Origin: Endozoicomonas arenosclerae
GTDB lineage: Bacteria; Pseudomonadota; Gammaproteobacteria; Pseudomonadales; Endozoicomonadaceae
Length of the DNA stretch: 64,000 nt
Direction of reading: 5' to 3'
Assembly: GCF_001562015.1 (NCBI RefSeq)
Contig: NZ_LASA01000051.1
Span: 79,511-143,510, forward strand
Below are positions 43,927 through 52,149 of the stretch, in pieces (position 1 is the stretch's first letter; every line of letters begins with the position of its first letter). Under the pieces are notes generated by a model, which did not search any database, was not told the DNA's origin, and saw nothing but the letters and a program-made list of their open reading frames with translations. Both the position numbers and the translations under genes were made by a program.

Positions 43927-46389
43927 TCAGGCCATATTCCAGATAGTCTTACCGTAATCCTGAATGGAACGGTCGGATGAGAACTTGCCCATGGAGGCTG
44001 AATTTATGATCGCCATCTTCCACCAGAGCTCCGGCTTCTTCCAGGTTTCAACAATTCGCTCGTGGGCATCGCTGTATGCCTGATAATCTGCCAGGGTCAG
44101 AAAGTAATCCCCCTGATCCAGTAAGGATTCAACCAGGGGTCTGAATGCCTCCGGTTCTTCCGGGCAAAGATCACCGGAATCCAGCCAGTCGATGACACTG
44201 CGCAGCTCTTCAGAGCTGTTGTAAATATCCCTTGAGTTATAGCCGCGGTGACGGAGCTCTGATACCTGCTCAACCGTTAACCCGAAGATGAAAATATTAT
44301 CGTCACCTACCTCTTCAGCTATCTCAACGTTGGCTCCGTCCAGAGTCCCTACTGTCAGGGCACCGTTCAGGGCAAACTTCATGTTACCTGTACCGGAGGC
44401 TTCAAAACCTGCAGTAGAAATCTGTTCAGACACATCTGCAGCCGGAATAATTTTCTCTGCCAGGCTGACACGATAGTTTGGCAGGAACACTACTTTCAGC
44501 TTGTCTTTGACACGACGATCATTATTCACGCGCTCTGCTACACGGTTAATGGCATGAATAATGGTTTTTGCCACTTTATATCCGGGAGCCGCTTTGGCAC
44601 CAAAAATAAACACACGTTGAGGAACATCCAGATCAGGATTGTCCAGCAGCCTGCGGTACAGAGCCATAATGTGCAGTAAATTCATCTGCTGACGTTTGTA
44701 CTCATGAAGACGTTTGATCTGCACATCAAAAATGGCATCAGGACTGACGTCTACATCACACAGCTCTTTAATGACGGCCGCCAGATGCTTTTTGTTGTCA
44801 TGTTTGATGGCAGCAAAACGTTTCTGGAAAGCAGGATCATCCGCATACGCTTTCATGGCATCCAGCTTATAGAGATCTTTGCGCCAATCGCCTTCAATGG
44901 TTTCATCAATCAGTGCCGCCAGTTCCGGGTTACAGTAATCCAGCCAGCGTCTGGGCGTTACACCGTTGGTGACATTGACAATTTTTTCAGGCCACATCTG
45001 ATGGAACTCAGGGAACAGCTTTTCCTGAACCAGCCTTGAGTGCAAAGCCGCCACACCATTGACTTTATGGCTACCCACAACAGACAGAAACGCCATGCGA
45101 ACCATCTGATCATCCCCTGGACGATCCGGTTCTTCGATAATGGACAGTCGACGTTTCATATTGTCATCACCTGGCCATTGGGCTTCCACCTCGGAATGCA
45201 GGAAGTGATAGTTGATCATATGAATGATCTGCATATGACGAGGCAGAACCTTGGTAATCAGACCTTGAGGCCATTTTTCCAATGCTTCCGGCAAGAGTGT
45301 ATGGTTGGTATAGGCAAACACTTCTCGAGTAATTTCAAGTGCTCTGGAGAAAACAAAATCTTCTTCATCCATGAGAATGCGCATGAATTCAGCCACGGCA
45401 ATTGCCGGGTGCGTGTCATTCAACTGAATGGCCACTTTCTCAGCAATCTTGTCCAGACTTTCTTCATTTTCGCGCTTGTAGCGGTGTATCAAATCAGCCA
45501 GCGAACAGGCTACAAAGAAATATTGCTGGATCAGACGCAACTCTTTGCCCGCAGGATGGTTGTCGTTGGGATAAAGGACCTGACTGATATTCTCGGCACT
45601 GATTTCCTGGGAACGGGAGTCCTGATAGCGGCCGGCATCAAAACTGTTCAGATCAAATCCGTGAGCTGCCCGGCTCTCCCAGAGACGTAACGTGTTAACT
45701 GTCTCGGTCCCATAACCGGTTACCGGCACATCCCATGGCATACCCAAAACTTCCTGAGTATCTTCCCAGACTGCTTTACCGGCATGCTCTCTTACCCGAC
45801 CATAAAGCTTGATATGCTGCTTGCGCTTGGATCTTTCAATCCCCCAGGGGAAACTGTCCTCACGCCAGCCGTCAGGGGTTTCAACCTGTTTGCCACCGGC
45901 AAAGCTTTGACGGAAGAGACCAAAGCGATAGTTAATGCCATAACCCATAGCCGGCATATCCAGCGTGGTCATGGAGTCCATGAAGCAGGCTGCCAGACGC
46001 CCCAGGCCACCGTTGCCCAAAGACGGGTCGGATTCATGCTCAAGAACATCCACCAGCGGCATGCCCAGATTGGCCATAGCCTCTTCAGTCTGCTTGAAAA
46101 TACCCAGATTATGGAGGTTGTTACCCAGCAAACGGCCAACCAGGAACTCCAGAGACAGGTAGTAAATACGGCGGGCTTTGCCTTCTCGCTCTTTATTGCG
46201 AGTCGCGCGGATACGTTGCAGATCAATCTCACGGACAACCAGACTCAGTGCTTCCCAATACTCAGCAGGGCCAGCTTCATCGAACTCAACACCAAGAGAT
46301 TGATGAAGATGCCGAACAATACCCTGAGCAATATCTTCACTGTCCAGAACGGGCATTACATCGTTTAGCCCTGCCTTGTTTGCGCTCAT
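43927..46389 (-). CDS. glgP: Glycogen/starch/maltodextrin phosphorylase
   Basis: PLP-dependent GT35 enzyme (820 aa, usual length) that releases glucose-1-phosphate from alpha-1,4-glucan ends. Visible signatures are LYYLSLEFLVGRLLGNNL-type N-terminal helix, GNGGLGRLAACFMDS, VQIKRLHEYKRQQMN, and the PLP-lysine segment EASGTGNMKFALNGALTVGTLDGANVEI. The AGGTGG site is 7 bases from the ATG. It heads the glgP-glgB2-glgX operon. A candidate LacI operator lies 336 bases upstream, so control by the mal regulator is possible but the distance is long. Sequence cannot separate glycogen (GlgP) from maltodextrin (MalP) preference; the operon favours glycogen. Confidence 0.95.
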   Translation of the reverse strand: MSANKAGLNDVMPVLDSEDIAQGIVRHLHQSLGVEFDEAGPAEYWEALSLVVREIDLQRIRATRNKEREGKARRIYYLSLEFLVGRLLGNNLHNLGIFKQTEEAMANLGMPLVDVLEHESDPSLGNGGLGRLAACFMDSMTTLDMPAMGYGINYRFGLFRQSFAGGKQVETPDGWREDSFPWGIERSKRKQHIKLYGRVREHAGKAVWEDTQEVLGMPWDVPVTGYGTETVNTLRLWESRAAHGFDLNSFDAGRYQDSRSQEISAENISQVLYPNDNHPAGKELRLIQQYFFVACSLADLIHRYKRENEESLDKIAEKVAIQLNDTHPAIAVAEFMRILMDEEDFVFSRALEITREVFAYTNHTLLPEALEKWPQGLITKVLPRHMQIIHMINYHFLHSEVEAQWPGDDNMKRRLSIIEEPDRPGDDQMVRMAFLSVVGSHKVNGVAALHSRLVQEKLFPEFHQMWPEKIVNVTNGVTPRRWLDYCNPELAALIDETIEGDWRKDLYKLDAMKAYADDPAFQKRFAAIKHDNKKHLAAVIKELCDVDVSPDAIFDVQIKRLHEYKRQQMNLLHIMALYRRLLDNPDLDVPQRVFIFGAKAAPGYKVAKTIIHAINRVAERVNNDRRVKDKLKVVFLPNYRVSLAEKIIPAADVSEQISTAGFEASGTGNMKFALNGALTVGTLDGANVEIAEEVGDDNIFIFGLTVEQVSELRHRGYNSRDIYNSSEELRSVIDWLDSGDLCPEEPEAFRPLVESLLDQGDYFLTLADYQAYSDAHERIVETWKKPELWWKMAIINSASMGKFSSDRSIQDYGKTIWNMA

Positions 46390-46958
46390 GTTTTTCCACC
46401 TGCAAAATTTACCATGAAAAATTCTTCGCCCATCAGAGGCAAAAAATTATTTCAGCCGCTCATGGCTGTCAGGCACCCTAGTGGTACCTTGTGATAGTGT
46501 CGCCATGACAGGAGCTTGCCACTCGATGGTTCAACCTGATTGACACACCCTGCCTATGAGGGTTTTCAGAAGGTCTCCGACAAGTCGGCGTATTCCGTTC
46601 ATGGCTGTTCGTTAACCCAACGGGATGGCATGACCTGAGGATAATTATACTTCTGATTTCCGGTCACTCCGGATTAGTTGCAAATTATTCTTGGTTGCTT
46701 GCGGTATGGAAAGCGATTGCCGCCTGTAAACGATTCCAACATTTACACGACAGTATAATTTTAAGTAATTAATTCCTGATCACAGCAGGAGTTATTCGGG
46801 ATGACCGACAAACCCATGTGCCTCATAGCGCAGAATCAAACAGCAGTTCACAGCCATTCACATTTTTCATTTCTCAGGGCAGTGTTATAGTTCTTTTTAC
46901 CCCGTCGACTTAGCTCAAACAGTACCCTCCATCTAGCAGAAACACTGCAAGGTGTAAC
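46390..46958. other. Intergenic region between divergent glgP and the caspase-like gene
   Basis: A 569-bp gap holding promoters for both genes. It includes the operator-like palindrome listed separately, a second weaker relative (TGGAAAGCGATTGC, about 46707-46720), and two stretches with the words TCATGGCTGT (about 46459 and 46599). No gene is visible in it. Confidence 0.5.
46725..46738. promoter_or_regulatory. Candidate LacI-family operator (glgP region)
   Basis: TGTAAACGATTCCA fits the consensus TGKAAASGWTTMCA built from this and three other sites in the window, with a central CG as in LacI/PurR/GalR operators. It lies 336 bases upstream of glgP and 221 bases upstream of the divergent gene at 46959, so the target is uncertain. 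Confidence 0.6.
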
Positions 46959-47885
46959 ATGCAATTTCGTTCAATTTATCTGGCTCTCGTTTTATGTTGC
47001 ACAGCAGCGCCTTTAACAGCAGGCATCCACCTCATTTCGTTCGATGGCAATAGACTGCCTTTCACTGACAGGCCATTGGTGATAGGCACCTGGACGGGCA
47101 ACAAAAATCTGTTCAGGGATTACGATATGAAAGCGGATGAGTTCCAAATTGGTTTCATTGATTATTCTGCTATCAACCCAGAGTATCTTTTCAGCTCTCA
47201 TATGACGGGCGAAGAGACACTTTCAATCAGTCGATCCCAGCGATTTCTGGCTACATTGAGGTCCTCCGCCAGCAGTATCGACTTCAATGGCAGAGTCATC
47301 ATTGCCGCTCATGGAGGAGGTACCGATAGACCCACTATCGGTTTTGCCCATGGTCGCGGTGGCAATGAAAGTACGCCTATTTCTGAAGATGCCCGGGACG
47401 TTGCCACCACGCTTCAAACCTTCTTCCGTGAATACAACATTCCGGTTAAACGGATAGACCTGGCCATATGCGGGGATAAAAAAGGTGAAGAGATGACAGA
47501 AGCCTTCTTTGATGTGCTCAAGGAAGACTTCCCTGACCTTTCTATCGTTGGCTTTAAAACACCGGTTGATGAAACAGAATATACCGATTTTGAAGGCGAT
47601 GAAGAAAACGCCTTTGTCCGAAGGGTTTATATCGAGATTCCCATGGGGGACAAGTCCTACTCCATTCCAGCTTCCGACTTTTATACCAGGGGAAAGCTCC
47701 CTCATTTTGAGGGCAGTAAAGACGTTATTCTTATCAAGACTCAGGGAACTCCAGATCCCATTCCTGAAACCAGAGCGGTCGATCTTGAGGATACAGGAGG
47801 CTCTGATAGTAGCAGTGACAGCGACTTTGAGATTCTTGAAGAACCTGAAAGTTTTCAGAGCAAGAAAAAGTGCACAGTCCAATAA
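46959..47885 (+). CDS. Secreted protein with caspase-like (clan CD) His/Cys arrangement
   Basis: A 308-aa protein with an AAGGTG site and a Sec signal peptide (FRSIYLALVLCCTAAPLTA). The mature part has a hydrophobic strand ending in His (GRVIIAAHGGG, His118) and, 53 residues later, a second strand ending in Cys (KRIDLAICGDKKGEEM, Cys171). This strand-His-Gly and strand-Cys-Gly pattern and spacing are those of clan CD cysteine peptidases, including the C80 domain of MARTX and clostridial toxins. The C-terminus is a Ser/Asp/Glu-rich tail and a short basic end. The activity and family are inferred from pattern only; it could be a non-catalytic relative. It may be exported or host-directed. Confidence 0.65.
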   Translation: MQFRSIYLALVLCCTAAPLTAGIHLISFDGNRLPFTDRPLVIGTWTGNKNLFRDYDMKADEFQIGFIDYSAINPEYLFSSHMTGEETLSISRSQRFLATLRSSASSIDFNGRVIIAAHGGGTDRPTIGFAHGRGGNESTPISEDARDVATTLQTFFREYNIPVKRIDLAICGDKKGEEMTEAFFDVLKEDFPDLSIVGFKTPVDETEYTDFEGDEENAFVRRVYIEIPMGDKSYSIPASDFYTRGKLPHFEGSKDVILIKTQGTPDPIPETRAVDLEDTGGSDSSSDSDFEILEEPESFQSKKKCTVQ

Positions 47886-47927
47886 AGGCTTGTCTGAAAT
47901 TAATTTTCTTGTTGAGACCCTATCAAA

Positions 47928-48032
47928 ACCCGTTCGGGCTGAGCCTGTCGAAGCCCAACACCACGACCCTTCGACAAGCTCAGGGTGAACGGAATCCGTG
48001 TAAAAATAGGGAACTTATTTTGAGACAAATCC
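47928..48032. repeat. REP-like palindromic repeat, copy 2
   Basis: Second copy of the element at 28275. The palindrome halves are CGGGCTGAGCCTGTCGAAG and CTTCGACAAGCTCAGGG, flanked by CCGTT and AACGG. The tail ending GAGACAAATCC is shared with copy 1 at about 80% identity. It lies between the caspase-like gene and the ROK kinase, and runs to within 71 bases of the preferred kinase start. Confidence 0.85.
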
Positions 48033-48102
48033 TAAGCAGTAAATGAGTCAGCCTTCCTGTATTCTCAAAGAGCAGCTTCAAAAGCAGGTGAGGGAAATTT
48101 TC

Positions 48103-49002
48103 GTGCGATTTGGTCTTGATGTCGGTGGAACCAAAACTGAAATTGTTGTGCTGTCTGACTCCGGTGACATGATTCACCGTGAACGTCGGCCCACTCCTGA
48201 TAATTACCCTGATTTCCTGAACAGCATTCAGTCACTGATCAGTGAAACCGAGGTTCATTATAGTCAGGCCAGTAATATCGGACTCTGTCTGCCAGGAGCA
48301 GTGAGTCCGGATACCGGCCGAATGAAAAATGCCAACACCCTGTATCTGAATAACCAGACAGTGGCCGAAGATCTTGAACAGCGCCTTGGTAGAAGTGTGA
48401 AACTGGCCAACGACGCTGACTCTTTTACCCTGTCGGAAGCCACTGATGGCGCAGCAGCAGGTGCCAGAAGCTGCTTTGGCGTTATTATCGGAACCGGATG
48501 TGGCGGAGGATTAGTCTATAACGGTCAATTAATCCAGGGCCCAAATGCTATTGCTGGAGAGTGGGGACACAATGTCCTCCCCTATTATCATGAAGATCGG
48601 GATGGTCCAGAGCAGCCTTGCTATTGCGGACGTAAAAACTGTATCGAAACCTTTACATCCGGTACGGGCATGGCAAAACGTTTCAGAGAAAAGCATGGCT
48701 TGAGCCTTAACGAAATCCCTGATGCCCAATCTGTCATGGCAAAGGTTGAACAGGGCGACTCTGAAGCCATAAGTCATTACGACCATTATGTCGATACACT
48801 GGCTCGCTCACTGGCTTCTGTGATCAATATCTTTGACCCTGAAGTGATTGTACTGGGGGGAGGCATGTCGAACATTCAAACACTCTACAAAGATCTACCG
48901 GCCGTGGTGTCTCAATACGTTTTCTCGGATCAATTAAATACCCGAATCGTTCAGGCAAAACACGGAGACTCTTCTGGAGTGAGGGGTGCTGCCTGGCTGT
49001 AG
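48103..49002 (+). CDS. ROK family sugar kinase (fructokinase/N-acetylglucosamine kinase type)
   Basis: A 299-aa cytosolic ROK kinase. The preferred start is GTG 48103 (RFGLDVGGTKTEI), which has GAGGGA 7 bases upstream; the ATG 20 codons earlier has no ribosome site and adds a non-family extension. Motifs are the phosphate loop DVGGTKTE, the sugar-binding LANDADSFTLSEA and GAIAGEWGHN-like (AIAGEWGHNVLP, catalytic Asp replaced region DAD upstream), and a zinc site CYCGRKNCIE. The pattern is closest to Mak/NagK. Substrate could be fructose, mannose, glucose or GlcNAc; the surrounding glucan genes make glucose plausible but unproven. Confidence 0.87.
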   Translation: MRFGLDVGGTKTEIVVLSDSGDMIHRERRPTPDNYPDFLNSIQSLISETEVHYSQASNIGLCLPGAVSPDTGRMKNANTLYLNNQTVAEDLEQRLGRSVKLANDADSFTLSEATDGAAAGARSCFGVIIGTGCGGGLVYNGQLIQGPNAIAGEWGHNVLPYYHEDRDGPEQPCYCGRKNCIETFTSGTGMAKRFREKHGLSLNEIPDAQSVMAKVEQGDSEAISHYDHYVDTLARSLASVINIFDPEVIVLGGGMSNIQTLYKDLPAVVSQYVFSDQLNTRIVQAKHGDSSGVRGAAWL

Positions 49003-49081
49003 ATATTTATCCAGACGTGAAAGGCTGAGAAAATTAAACCGTACTAATATTTATTTTTCACTCTTGAATAAGAGAAGGAAA

Positions 49082-49774
49082 ATGAAGAAGTGTTTTGTAC
49101 TGCTATTTTCCAGTCTTTTGCCCTCTCTGACTCTCGCAGCCACCATTCAATCGCCTCTGTCAAAAGTTGCCGGTGAATACCTGAACCTTTTACAAAATGA
49201 AGAGAACCTGACTCTCCTCGATCAGGCTTCAATCCCCAACGCAGATAATGAGACTCTTGTACAGCTCTGCCTGTCCGACAACTCTCTGGGACTAATCTCT
49301 ACGGCTACGAACGCTTGTCTGCTGTCCAACGGACGAACCAGGCAGAGTCATGAGTTTATGCCTTTATTGCCAGACGTAAAATCAACTCAACTTTTCTACG
49401 AGGCATTGCTTCAACTATCCGATAAAAGTGTTGAGTGGCAATGGTATAAAAACAGCGGGAAGCTCTGCTACCGTTCAAATGACTCTGTGATAACCGATAT
49501 CTGTCTGATTCCGGGATCTCGACATCAGGATTTTGCCGGAAGCCGTGACACTCGTCAGATCATAGAGATGAATACCACCAATGGGACTGAGACCGATATG
49601 GGCAACGGCACAATCCTGTGCTGTGAACCAAACCCTAATGCTGACGACTCTTCTTTCCCTGTGGTACCTACTGTAGTTACTACAGTACTAGGAGGACTTC
49701 TATTTGTGGGGATCGTCATAGTTACAACGGCGATCGGTATCATTATTCACAAAACCCGGAACCTGACACACTGA
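49082..49774 (+). CDS. Hypothetical protein with signal peptide and C-terminal membrane anchor
   Basis: A 230-aa protein starting at ATG 49082, which has AGAAGGA upstream. It has a signal peptide (KKCFVLLFSSLLPSLTLAA), an ectodomain of about 165 residues with about six cysteines (CLSDNSLGLISTATNACLLS, ILCCEPNPN), and a C-terminal TM segment (VVTTVLGGLLFVGIVIVTTAIGIII) with a short basic tail. This is a type I single-pass topology, unusual for bacteria. No family is recognised. It follows the ROK kinase by 79 bases and converges on the alpha-glucosidase gene. Confidence 0.7.
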   Translation: MKKCFVLLFSSLLPSLTLAATIQSPLSKVAGEYLNLLQNEENLTLLDQASIPNADNETLVQLCLSDNSLGLISTATNACLLSNGRTRQSHEFMPLLPDVKSTQLFYEALLQLSDKSVEWQWYKNSGKLCYRSNDSVITDICLIPGSRHQDFAGSRDTRQIIEMNTTNGTETDMGNGTILCCEPNPNADDSSFPVVPTVVTTVLGGLLFVGIVIVTTAIGIIIHKTRNLTH

Positions 49775-49832
49775 TCATTTGAATAGGAAACTCAACATCA
49801 GTGTGCCGGATAACATCACGTCTTCTATCAAC

Positions 49833-52001
49833 TTACAGAAGGACGCTTTTCTCAACGACAGAACCATTCTGCTGATAAATCTTGAAGTTGATGGTACTCC
49901 AGGGCACTTGCCCCCTGGTCACCTCTGCAGTGGCGATCAGTTCGCCATCAACTCGATTCACAGCTAACAACAAACTGTCGTAAATACCCTTCTGCCAGTC
50001 CTGACTGATGCCATCGTCGTAGATCAATTCGTAGCAGGCTCCCTGATCGAGATTCACCAGTACTTCCAGAATTTCAGGCTGTCGCTCATCGACCCAGGAA
50101 GTGGCTTCGGTCAGTGGCAGCATACAACCTTTCCGGATGAATACTGGCATCTCTTCGAGAGGCAGCTCCAGAAAGTGATCGCCTTTCTTCAGTATTTGAG
50201 CATCGGTTGCATCATGATGGCGGACTTTCCAGAGCAACATATCCTCTGGCAGGAATACATAACGGCCTCTGGCATTTTGCTCATAAACCGGGGCATTCAT
50301 TAGAGAGCTGCCTACTAGCAACTGATCTTCCACTTTTCTGGAGCGATCATCGTCGTACTCGAAAGCCAGTGGGTAAAATAATGCATCCCCTGTATCCACT
50401 GCTTTCATGTATTCAGAGTACAAATAAGGAATCATCCGGTAGCGCAGCTTAATGTGCTCCCTCATGATCGACATGGAGTGTGAATCAAAGGCAAAAGGCT
50501 CCTGATCTCGAGTCCCCATGGCCGCATGATTGCGCATCAAGGGTGAGAAAACTCCCAGCTGAGTCCAGCGCACAACCAGCTCAGCACTGGCATTGGCGCC
50601 AAACCCGCCAATATCTGAACCGGAATAGAGGAACCCACAGAAATTAGCCCCGGGCAATATCTGCATGTTCAGCTTCAAGTGCTCCCACCAGCTGTGATTG
50701 TCACCAAACCAGATTCCCCCATAACGATGAGCACCAACACTGGAAGCACGGGAAAACATCAGGAATCGTTTATCGGGATCGATCTGTTCAAACCCTTCAT
50801 AGGCTGCACGGGTCATGTTGGTGCCGTATAGATTATGAACCTGCTCATGATTGACACGAACACCTGGCTCAGGCTCATGGTAGAAGCTGCGGTAATCTTC
50901 CCGGCTATTGGCCATGTTCAAAATACTGTCTTTCAGACCAAAGAATTCATAGATACCAATATTCTTGTCTCTGGCTGCTGACACGGTATCAATGGCCTTG
51001 GATAACCCAGCAGGCGAGTAAAACAGAGCCGGCTCGTTCATATCATTCCAGAAACCTTCGATGCCCAGATCCGTCAGAGTTTTATATTGATGCCCCCACC
51101 ACTGACGGGTTTCAGGTTTCAGAAAATCAGGAAAAGCACACAACCCGGGCCAGACAGCAGCACGGAATAATTCGCCCTGCTCATCTTTACAGAAATAGCC
51201 TTTTTCCAGACCTTCCTCATAAACATCGTAGCCCTCTTCAATTCTTACCCCGGCATCAATAATCGGGATCAGTCGTATACCTTGGGCTCGCTTATCCTGC
51301 ACCCAACTCTCAAAGCGGGGAAACTTATGCTCATCGATGGAGAAATCCTTGAAGTCCACCATGTAATCAATATCCATGTAGACGGTGTCACAAGGAATAT
51401 CGTTGTCACGAAAGCCTGCCACAATCTCATCGATTCGCTGGGCATCAGGGTAAGACCAGCGGCACTGCTGATAACCAAAGCCCCAGCGGGGTGGCACATA
51501 GGGTTTACCTATGAGTTTTCTGAAGTCACGAACTATGGCTTTTTTATCGTTGGCAGTGAACTCATAAAGATCGACATCCAAAGAGGGAATGCGAATTTCC
51601 AGCAGGTCCGGCTGGGTATAGCCAATGTCAAAAAACATCTCGCCGGGATAATCGATAAACAGGCCAAAAGTATCCTCACCATCCACAATCAGAAAAGGGT
51701 GCGATCCATACAGCGACTCTTTTTCCGGTGTATGGCTGGGATCATCCGAGCACCAAGTGCTGAAACGGCGACCGCGTTTATTCAGACCGCCCATACTCTG
51801 CCCCATACCAAAGACCTGATCAGCGGGCTTCAGCTCCCTGCTAAGAATCAGTGCATTGTCTCTTTCTTCGACCGAAAAGGAGACCGGCTGGCCTGGTCCT
51901 GTCCGATCGGTAGTTGCGACCACCGCCTCTGTATTGAAGGGTTGGCCAGAACGGAAGCAATGCACCGAATCTGTATACGACAAAGTATTGGAAAACGGCA
52001 T
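49833..52001 (-). CDS. GH31 alpha-glucosidase
   Basis: A 722-aa glycoside hydrolase of family 31. The nucleophile Asp320 is in the family signature GFWNDMNEPALF, and the acid/base Asp region is FSRASSVGAHRYGGIWFGDNHS. The core segments RWGFGYQQCRWSYPDAQRIDEI, GFLYSGSDIGGFGANAS and FSPLMRNHAAMGTRDQEP are all present. There is no signal peptide from the preferred ATG at 51999-52001, so it acts in the cytoplasm, releasing glucose from imported maltodextrins. An open frame to 52133 is rejected because it would run through the operator and terminator. Regulation by the LacI protein is likely from an operator 74 bases upstream. Confidence 0.92.
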   Translation of the reverse strand: MPFSNTLSYTDSVHCFRSGQPFNTEAVVATTDRTGPGQPVSFSVEERDNALILSRELKPADQVFGMGQSMGGLNKRGRRFSTWCSDDPSHTPEKESLYGSHPFLIVDGEDTFGLFIDYPGEMFFDIGYTQPDLLEIRIPSLDVDLYEFTANDKKAIVRDFRKLIGKPYVPPRWGFGYQQCRWSYPDAQRIDEIVAGFRDNDIPCDTVYMDIDYMVDFKDFSIDEHKFPRFESWVQDKRAQGIRLIPIIDAGVRIEEGYDVYEEGLEKGYFCKDEQGELFRAAVWPGLCAFPDFLKPETRQWWGHQYKTLTDLGIEGFWNDMNEPALFYSPAGLSKAIDTVSAARDKNIGIYEFFGLKDSILNMANSREDYRSFYHEPEPGVRVNHEQVHNLYGTNMTRAAYEGFEQIDPDKRFLMFSRASSVGAHRYGGIWFGDNHSWWEHLKLNMQILPGANFCGFLYSGSDIGGFGANASAELVVRWTQLGVFSPLMRNHAAMGTRDQEPFAFDSHSMSIMREHIKLRYRMIPYLYSEYMKAVDTGDALFYPLAFEYDDDRSRKVEDQLLVGSSLMNAPVYEQNARGRYVFLPEDMLLWKVRHHDATDAQILKKGDHFLELPLEEMPVFIRKGCMLPLTEATSWVDERQPEILEVLVNLDQGACYELIYDDGISQDWQKGIYDSLLLAVNRVDGELIATAEVTRGQVPWSTINFKIYQQNGSVVEKSVLL

Positions 52002-52074
52002 GATTAATACCCGGATTGATGAAGGGTGAGAAGATGATGGTCTAGCCAGGAGTTCAGGTCGAGAATGGAAACGC

Positions 52075-52088
52075 TGTAAACGATTACA
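52075..52088. promoter_or_regulatory. Candidate LacI-family operator (alpha-glucosidase promoter)
   Basis: TGTAAACGATTACA is a near-perfect palindrome fitting TGKAAASGWTTMCA. It lies 74 bases upstream of the alpha-glucosidase start and just past the lamB terminator, so the gene has its own regulated promoter. An overlapping half-site (TGGAAACGCTG) starts 10 bases earlier. Confidence 0.75.
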
Positions 52089-52094
52089 CGCATA

Positions 52095-52121
52095 TAAAAA
52101 AGCCGACGCAAAGCGCCGGCA
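52095..52121 (-). terminator. Terminator of the lamB-like gene
   Basis: Read on the minus strand, GCCGGCGC pairs with GCGTCGGC (one G-U wobble) around a 3-base loop and is followed by six T. It lies 29 bases past the porin stop codon and separates it from the alpha-glucosidase promoter. Confidence 0.9.
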
Positions 52122-52149
52122 ATAAGGAGTCACACAAGAGTCGACAGGT

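Noticed and set aside
46459..46609. Repeated word TCATGGCTGT near 46459 and 46599 (also near 41601)
   Set aside because: Only a short 10-base match without symmetry or conserved spacing; likely chance.
52002..52133. 44-residue N-terminal extension of the alpha-glucosidase
   Set aside because: It would translate through the operator at 52075 and the lamB terminator, and no family member needs it; the ATG at 51999-52001 begins directly before the family N-terminus.
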